NCBI GenBank assembly: GCA_032988165.1
Contig: JANTQF010000424.1
Location: 1-27,271, forward strand
Source of the DNA: Emmonsiellopsis sp. PD_33
Lineage: Eukaryota; Ascomycota; Eurotiomycetes; Onygenales; Ajellomycetaceae
Direction of reading: 5' to 3'
Length of the DNA stretch: 27,271 nucleotides
Positions 20,592-27,271 of the stretch are shown here, one piece after another. The notes below the pieces were generated by a model that was not told the DNA's origin, did not search any database, and was given only the letters and a program-made list of their open reading frames with translations. The translations under genes were made by a program, and so were the position numbers. The first letter of the stretch is position 1, and each line of letters begins with the position of its first letter.

Positions 20592-22081
20592 ATGGAGCCG
20601 GCAATGGCTCCTCCGCCCGGAATGACGACAGATTTTGACAGACCACCGCCAGCCCTGCATAGCTGGAACATTGCCACGCAATCAATGTGCATTGCCTTTA
20701 CATCGATACTGTTCTTCTTGCGGATGTATGTTCGACTATATATGCACCGGAGCTTTGGAAGGGAAGACTGTGAGTTTCTGACGTCCTTGATATTCCCGCC
20801 AAACGAGAAATTAGCTAATATAGCCAAAGGGTGTTGTTCATTGGCTTGGGTAAATCTCTCTTTCTTTATTGACTGGGAGATGAAAGTGGCTAATTGTTGC
20901 CATAGCTTCTCGGAGTGGGGTATTCCATCATTGCAATCCTAAGTACGTCCACTTGCCCCAGCTCGCTGCTTCGGTGGCATTGAACTGACTGTGATTTTTT
21001 CATTAGTGGGTGTGTATGACGGTGGAAGGCACCAATGGGATGTTCCTAGGAGTAACTTCATCCTATTTAACAAGGTACGTAAGGCTTGCATGCGTACTCC
21101 ATATCATCGTCGGGAAATAGAGTGTAAACCTACCTAACGTCGACAAACAGGCCGTATACGGCACAATGGTCATTTACGGACCAGCAGCATTCCTCACAAA
21201 AGCATCAATCCTCCTCATTCTAACCCGTGTCTTTGCACCGTTCCGTAACATGGTGCTTTTCATCTACGCATATTCTGCTGTGCTGCTGGCGTATTACATC
21301 CCTGCCATCATCGTCAAAGTCCGCATCTGCATGCCCGTCTCCCACTTCTGGTTGGGCGGCTCCTCGAAGGGATCCTGTCTAGACGAGCGCGCGATCATCC
21401 TGGCCGATGCTATTATGAGTGTCTTGAGTGACCTAACGATTTTGTTTTTGCCACTGTTCTTAACTCATTCGCTGCAGATGCCGACGAAGAAGAAGATGCG
21501 TGTGGTCGGCATCTTGGGTGCTGGCGGATTAGCGTGCGCGTCAAGTATCGTGAGGTTGGTGTTGATTGTTCAAAAAGGAAATTCCCAAGACCAAACATAT
21601 GCATTTATGGAGATCAATATCTGGGGGTGAGAAACCCCTTTCCCTCAAGGAAGCCCATATTAGGTGGCTAACAGGAGGATATGTCGACTCAAACAGTAAC
21701 GCCGAAGTGAGCATAGGGATAATCTGCGCCTGTCTTCCTTCGCTCGCCGCTCTTATTGCCCGAAAAAGCAACGACTATGGATCACGAAATGCTAGTGGGG
21801 ATCGTGATTGCGAATTGGGTGGGACGAGCACATTGACAGGGTCGGTGTCCAAACTGGTCCCATCGCGAGGCAGCTTCAACGAGGGAGGGTCGGAGCATCG
21901 TATCTTACCCACGCATAAGCAGGGAGATATAAAGGTTGAAACTGCAATTGAGGCCGACGTGTCCAAGACTGCGAATGGGCACCATCGGGCCGCTCACTCG
22001 TTTACCGGCCATGGGATCATGCGAACGGTAGATGTTTCGCATACGGTTACGACCAAAGAAGAGATCGAGAAGTGGGACTGA
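20592..22081 (+). CDS. Fungal rhodopsin-domain integral membrane protein (PTH11-like fold)
   Basis: Six exons: 20592-20769, 20830-20849, 20906-20942, 21007-21074, 21151-21626 and 21697-22081, giving 387 aa. All introns are GT/AG and the frame is preserved; exon 2 is only 20 nt and exon 3 only 37 nt. The ATG at 20592 sits in CAGCCATGG, a good context. The order of landmarks matches the fungal 'rhodopsin domain' family: a first helix (CIAFTSILFFLRMYVRLY), EDWCCSLAW across the exon 1/2/3 junctions, GYSIIAIL, a GVYDGGRHQWDV loop, FLTKASILLILTRVFAPFR, a helix ending in KVRICMPVSHFW, ILADAIMSVLSDLTILFLPL, a GILGAGGLACASSIVRLVL helix, and SIGIICACLPSLAALI. Seven helices are expected, followed by a hydrophilic tail of about 110 residues rich in Ser, Thr and Gly. 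Family members are plasma-membrane proteins of mostly unknown function; some PTH11-type proteins act as receptors. No retinal-binding Lys can be claimed from what I see. Confidence 0.9.
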
Positions 22082-22953
22082 AAGGTGGCCGGATTAATTG
22101 GTGTTATGTCGGTAGTATATATAGTCTTGGAAACTCGGAGGAATTGAGAAATGGGATGCGAAAAGACATCAGTTTTATCAGAAGAATCAGCCACAGGAAA
22201 AGGGGGGCGGGGGAAGCTATCTTCGGCGGTTGGTTAAGAAATCCTGGCCCGTTGGCTGGCTAAGCGCGGGCAGGCGCCGCCCTAAAGATGCCCACTTCGG
22301 GATTGATCGTTGGACTCGTTGATATCGCTGCAAAGTTGGGAGTTATGTATGTAACAAGCAGGGAATAGATAATTTCAAACTCCCGAATCTCTTAACCTTC
22401 AATAAAGGGACGCTTTGGATTGCTGGCGACAGTATGAACGTAGCATTTTCCGTTGATTTCAGTGGCCTCTGTGCTCCATAATACTTTTGCACCCCCTGCC
22501 AGACAGTGGCAGTTGACGGGGCTGAGGGGTTAAAAGTTTGTAACGAAAACAATAAAAAGCAACGAAAGCGAAAGCTGGTGGCGTGAGGTCCGATGCGGCG
22601 TTTAGGTTTCTATCTTGGTAGCGAGACCGATGGGTCGAAGTAAATCGAACTTCTGCCCCTCACAACAATAACAATAATAGTTCGCGACGAAGTATTGGCC
22701 ACAGCCGCCGTGTTTCAATTGGCATAACTATCCGTTGGCAGAGGACATGGCATTGTGTTCTTTCATTGTTTAGCCCGGGAAGCAGCGGTGTGGCGGGATG
22801 CTGGGTGGTCAAGGAGGGCCCAGAGAAAATAAAATGAGACAATAACGGAGTTCAAGAGAAACGGAAATGATGTCTTTGCGTAACTTTCCGGCTTTATGTC
22901 ACAGTTTTCACAGAGTTCCAGCCTCACAGGCAACGCAAACTTGTGTTGGTTTC

Positions 22954-22979
22954 CTCAGGCTCCGTGTATGGAGCCTGAG
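22954..22979. repeat. Perfect 10-bp stem-loop
   Basis: CTCAGGCTCC (22954-22963), loop GTGTAT, GGAGCCTGAG (22970-22979). It is GC-rich enough to fold in RNA or extrude in DNA. It lies about 870 bp after the rhodopsin-domain stop and 1.8 kb before the DUF1996 ATG, with no T run after it. Confidence 0.85.
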
Positions 22980-24130
22980 TTGAAACATCAAGAAACATTT
23001 GAGCGAGCACCAGCGTTTGAAATCGAGGACGATGTCACCAGCAGAAAAATATCAGAAATAGCCCACCGGCAATAATTGTGGGGTTTTATGAACGCTGATG
23101 ATTCTCAACACAGGCCAACGCTGTCACCACGGTCCACGCCGCAGGATTTCGGATCAGGGATGTGGCATGATGAGGTAATTTAAGCATGGCATCAGATTCA
23201 GGGGAAAGCCACAAGTTTCAGTGCCTGAAATCTCCCAATCAGCGCCCGTGGTGAGTTTAGTGGCAGGTCTGCCCCGACCTGGTTGGCTGGTTCCTGAACT
23301 CAACGCAGCATTGGCGGGCCAAAGTGGACAGGGAACATCGTTGTCCGCTAGTTAGTCTGGATATGAGAGTCCCTGAGGCAAAAATAGCGGCTAAAAACGG
23401 CCCAGCTCGCGGGCTGTGATTTGCTGAGCGAAATGAAGTTTGGGGCTTGGTCAGGTACCAGATCGCAAGAAGCGCAGAAATGGCGAGGGGACTTTCGCTC
23501 AGACAAACGCAAAAGACAGGAACAAACCCAGTCCGAGCGGCGAGGGGAAGCGCAAATTAGGATCGATCACGATGCGTGACAATCAGGCCGAATCCGGTCT
23601 GTGAATCCAACGGCTGTGACATCAGCCTGCCTGTTCTCTGGCCTATGAAGATGCAGGACACAAGAAGATCGCTGTGAATCCTGTGATGGCCATGGCCAAG
23701 CAAATGACAGCGATAGCACTATCGTAGTGGGATTCTCTCAAGGCAAAACCCTCCGCGGAATACTCCACCAGCATCATCGCATGCAAGGGGTCAAGGGCTT
23801 GTCACTTGTAAGTTGTGGCCACAGCCGGTTCCCCCTGAGCACGGGTGTTGCCAGCTGGGGCAATGGGCATGATGACTGCCCTTGAACCGTGGAGAGCTGG
23901 CGTCGACTGGGCCCCAAGAACCCCAAGAGCGGCCAAGGATCGGCCAAGGACGTGGAAGCCCCTCCCGGCAATTATCTCGTTGGCTCTGGCTGCGTTTCAT
24001 CTGGTGGCAGACTGGTGCTGGCGGTGCCCAGGACCGCCGCTATCTCTCGCTGTGGACCGGCCATGGTGCCTTTTCCCTGGGCCTCTGGCTACTCAAATCA
24101 GCGGCTGATCCTCTTTTTATTTCTCGTCTG

Positions 24131-24253
24131 ATGCGGAAAGTGATCATCCCCGTTTGCTCATCTGTTTCTGCTGCTGTTCGCTCGCTCTCTCGTCCATCTC
24201 ATACCACCGTCTTCGATCCGTTCTCTCGAGACTGGATTGCGTCTTTCGATTAG
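24131..24253 (+). promoter_or_regulatory. Candidate 40-aa upstream open reading frame
   Basis: ATG at 24131, stop at 24251-24253, in the CT-rich leader 685 bp before the DUF1996 start. It begins MRKVIIPVCSSV. Whether it is in the mRNA depends on the unknown transcription start. A second uATG at 24615 gives a 3-codon frame ending at 24626. Possible translational control is inferred. Confidence 0.35.
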
Positions 24254-24815
24254 GAGGGCATTCTTTTTCCGGTTTCCTCTTCTTTTGTCTTTTGAGGCCA
24301 TTCATTCCTTTGCATTCGTGCTCAACCGCTTCAAGAGACTGTTCTTCGCCCGCCGTTGTCGTTCTTTTGCCGTTCTCGATTCGATCGTTTCCCTGATATC
24401 GCCTATCCCGCCCCGCCCGCTATTCGATTATCCCCGGATTTTGTAAAGGTCGCCAAGCGGATACATTCACCAGCTGGTTGAAGAGTGTTTGGGCTGAGAA
24501 AAGGAACTGGGCTGTTGTCGGGCACACAGTGGTCTTGATCGCATTCACCGCCTGTGTTTGGTTGCAAGCATCGCCAGAACAACACAAGAGCCGCATCTCC
24601 TCGACCTCTGCTGGATGTTGCGTTGACAACCATCATCACTCCTTTGCACTCCCACCACCACCACGCTCCTTTGCTGCTGTTTCGTCACTCCTTACTGTTC
24701 GCCAGAGAAAGTGCAGGCTCACCGTCGCTCGTCCGCTCTCTTATCAAATCGCTGAGATACCACTATCTGCACCCGGGTCTATAGCTGCTCTACGCCAGAT
24801 ATCTATCCGCCCAAT

Positions 24816-26409
24816 ATGCATTCCAACCTCATCCTTACCACGGCTCTCGCAGCTGCGGTTGCGCCGGCCGCCGCGTTCTGGCGTCTTCCTTGCCAGGGCC
24901 GCTTGGGTGTTGGCAGAATTGATCCCCTGGTCAATCCAGGCGAACTCTCCTCCCACGCCCACGTTATCCACGGTGCCAGCAGTACGTATATGACGCGATA
25001 TTGATATTTACTATGCTATCTCTCCGCTAACTATACGTAGACTTCGGCTTGACCGTTGATGAGGACATGCTCCTGCAGTCTGACTGCACATCGTGTGCCA
25101 TTCTGGAGGATAAATCCGCCTACTGGACTCCGGGAACCTATTTCCAGTATGCCAATGGAACCACCGAGTTGGTGCCGCAAGTTGGTGGCATGCTTGTGTG
25201 AGTGTTTACTGGGATCTCCTTTTGTTATTCCATGTCTCCTGACGTCTGAATAGGTACTACCTCCTGTACGGCGACGACGTGCAGGCGTTCCCCAAGGGCT
25301 TCCGTATGCTGGCCGGTGACCCCTATCAGCGCAACTTCACCGGGCCATTCCCCGATCCCCCCAAGTCCAGCTGGACGAAGGACGAGACCACCCAGTTTGC
25401 GCTCTCGCAGAAGGCTGTTGGGTACAACTGCCTGAACTACAAGAAGGATCCCGAGCCTTCGATCTACCGCCACACTATGCCTTCCAAGGCATTCCTCGAT
25501 GCCAATTGCCCCGATGGTGTACGTATGGAACTCATGTTCCCATCCTGCTGGAACGGCAAGGATCTTGACACCAAGGACCACAAATCCCACATGGCCTACC
25601 CTAGTCTCGTCAACGACGGTGTCTGCCCCGAAGGATTCGAGACCCGTCTTGTATCTCTTTTCTATGAAACCATCTGGGATACTGGCAAGTACAAGGGTGT
25701 CGCTGGTAAATTCGTCCTGGCCAACGGTGACCCCACTGGACCCGGATACCACGCTGATTTTATCGAGGCATGGGAACCTGGTTTCCTCGAGCAGGCCGTC
25801 AAGACCTGCACGAACCCATCCGGCCGCGTTGAGGACTGCCCTCTCTTCACCCTGCAATCCGAGGCGGAGCAGAGGCAGTGCAAATTCAGCATCCCCAAGA
25901 CCACCTATAATGAAAACTGCGAGCTTCTCGACGGCGGCCTTCCCGGTGGTGTCGAAATCTTCGCAGGTCCCGGCTATGCCAAGAAAGCCCCTGCCCCTAT
26001 CGTGCCCGCTCTTCCATCCATCACCCTGCCCCAGATCAACATTCCCAAGCCGATCCCCACCAAGACCAAGAGCAAGACCAAGGCCACATCGACATCTGCT
26101 CCCCCACCGCCACCCCCTCCCGCGCCCACTCCCACCACCACCTCTCCCCCCGTGCCCGCCTACTTTTTCACCCCCGAGGAGAGCGACAAGGGCGATGGCA
26201 GCGCCACCCCCATTGCTACCAGCTGGTACACCAAGGGAAATGTTGTCTATGAGCTTGTCATTGTCCAGGAGCAGGTCACCACTACCATTGAGGTTCCCGC
26301 CGGAGCCACTCCCCCCGTCTTGAACAAGGTCGTTCGGGACAATGAGGACAAGGATTTCATGAAGCTCGCGAAGCGCCATGGACACCGACACGGCCATGCT
26401 GCTCATTAA
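24816..26409 (+). CDS. Secreted DUF1996 domain protein with Pro-rich and His-rich C-terminus
   Basis: Three exons: 24816-24981, 25041-25197 and 25254-26409, giving 492 aa. The introns are 59 and 56 nt with GT/AG ends and consistent phase. Residues 1-20 are a signal peptide (LAAAVAPAAA before FWRLPC). The DUF1996 domain follows: GRIDPLVNPGELSSHAHVIHG near residue 33-53, DCTSCAILEDKSAYWTP, HTMPSKAFLDANCPDGVRME, MFPSCWNGKDLD, and YHADFIEAWEPGF. These His, Cys and Trp motifs are standard for the family, whose function is not established. After about residue 375 comes a Lys/Thr/Pro-rich linker, an uninterrupted Pro run, and a final block ending HGHRHGHAAH. The His-rich tail could bind metal, but that is inference. 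There is no obvious GPI signal. Codon usage is strongly C-biased at third positions, suggesting high expression. A long open frame on the opposite strand (25225-26406) is a by-product of this bias. Confidence 0.93.
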
Positions 26410-27271
26410 GTACGGTAACTGAAAAGGGCGGGAGATCTTCCTTTGTTTCCTGAGCTGAGATGAAATGAGAAGGGGAGGTTGTTTGCGAGGTCTGAGTTTA
26501 TATGTTTTAACTTTTTGTTTTTATATATGTAGCAATGAATGGTTGTGGAGGTCAGGTCAGATAGGGGGAACGAACGGGACGGGAGTGGAGAAGAAGAAGC
26601 TTTAGCGGAGGATGGATTACTACAAATTTTTTTTATATATTAGTCTTTTTTTTTTCGTGGGAAAAAATGTTAATAGCTTCTTCATTCCCATGATATTAAT
26701 TCTTCCTTTCTTTCTTTCCTTTTTTTTTTTTTCCCTTTCTTTCCTTCTTCCTCTTACCCCCCTCATTTTCTTCGTTATCGTCAAGCTTTCTCCTCATTTA
26801 TCTATAGAGGTTTATTTATGCCAGTGACGAACGACCAACCACATAGGGGGTGCATGTTGTGAAGCGCTTCATCTACCATGTCTACCTCCTCCCAAAGCTT
26901 TAACAGTCAGTCCCAACTCAACCAAGTTACCACCGCGCATTACGAAACGGATCAACACCAGATTCTTTGTTTGTTTTGGGCTGGGCCTGTGTCAGTCGTC
27001 TGTCTACAGGTATCAACCTCAACTGAATTTAAAAACAATAATTAATATATACTCCAGACAGTCTAGTCTATCCATATGAAAAAACCGCCTCCCATCCCAT
27101 CCCATCCCCACCACCACCCACCCACCTCCTTCATCCATTCATCCTTTAAACTCAAGTAAAGAATGAGGAAATACATTACCCTTGATATGTTATCTAATGT
27201 TTTATTGCTTGCTATGTAGCTGACTTTATATTTTCCAGTAAAAACCTTTAACACCTTCCACTGAGGCAAGG
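26410..27271. other. 3' flank, no gene seen
   Basis: AT-rich 3' flank with a pyrimidine-rich stretch (about 26700-26770) and a CCCAT/CCACC microsatellite-like tract (about 27088-27130). Open frames here are low-complexity and unconvincing. Confidence 0.6.

Larger units (their letters stand above)
22082..24815. other. 2.7-kb intergenic region including leader of the DUF1996 gene
   Basis: No gene is supported. It contains a perfect 10-bp hairpin at 22954-22979 and overlapping small palindromes at 23711-23729. From about 24100 onward it becomes a CT-rich plus-strand leader typical of highly expressed fungal genes. Two upstream ATG frames in that leader are listed separately. Confidence 0.55.

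Noticed and set aside
25499..26323. 274-codon plus-strand frame rich in Pro, Ser and Arg
   Set aside because: It is a +1 frame shadow of the DUF1996 coding exon.
25225..26406. 393-codon open frame on the minus strand
   Set aside because: It is fully antisense to the DUF1996 exon 3, is Gly/Leu/Val-rich low-complexity sequence, and is explained by the C-biased third positions of the real gene.

Overview
The window looks like a filamentous ascomycete chromosome segment, most likely Eurotiomycetes (Aspergillus/Penicillium type). The evidence is many short GT-AG introns of about 50-105 nt, secreted plant-cell-wall enzymes, an MFS sugar transporter, a fungal rhodopsin-domain membrane protein and a DUF1996 secreted protein. 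I found no bacterial, viral or intact transposon genes, no tRNA or rRNA, and no CRISPR array. Genus is inferred from family resemblance only. All exon structures were built by hand from splice signals and reading frame.

Layout, left to right. 1108-2847 (+): secreted LVIVD/choice-of-anchor-B-type protein, 5 exons. 4044-5219 (+): FSP1/AMID-like FAD/NAD(P)H oxidoreductase, single exon. 6025-6814 (-): a 5-exon secreted LPMO-like protein that is easy to miss because every exon is short. 7583-8706 (+): PL1 pectate lyase, intact except for one in-frame TGA in exon 1. 8707-12020: gene-poor, with possible gene relics and a diverged second copy of a segment found at 5.4-5.8 kb. 12021-14084 (-): 8-exon MFS sugar transporter. 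16030-17377 (+): 5-exon cyclase-family (PF04199-type) hydrolase. 17378-20591: gene-poor, with a sharp strand-composition switch near 18.42 kb. 20592-22081 (+): 6-exon rhodopsin-domain seven-helix protein with a 20-nt micro-exon. 24816-26409 (+): secreted DUF1996 protein with a long CT-rich leader. 26410-27271: no gene seen.

How the genes may work together: the LPMO-like gene and the pectate lyase are divergent and share a 768-bp intergenic region. That region holds a perfect match to the published GaaR (galacturonate-responsive regulator) motif TCCNCCAAT. With the sugar transporter downstream, this suggests a small plant-polysaccharide-use locus, in which the pectate lyase reading frame is broken in this assembly. 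The other genes look like ordinary neighbours with no evident shared pathway.
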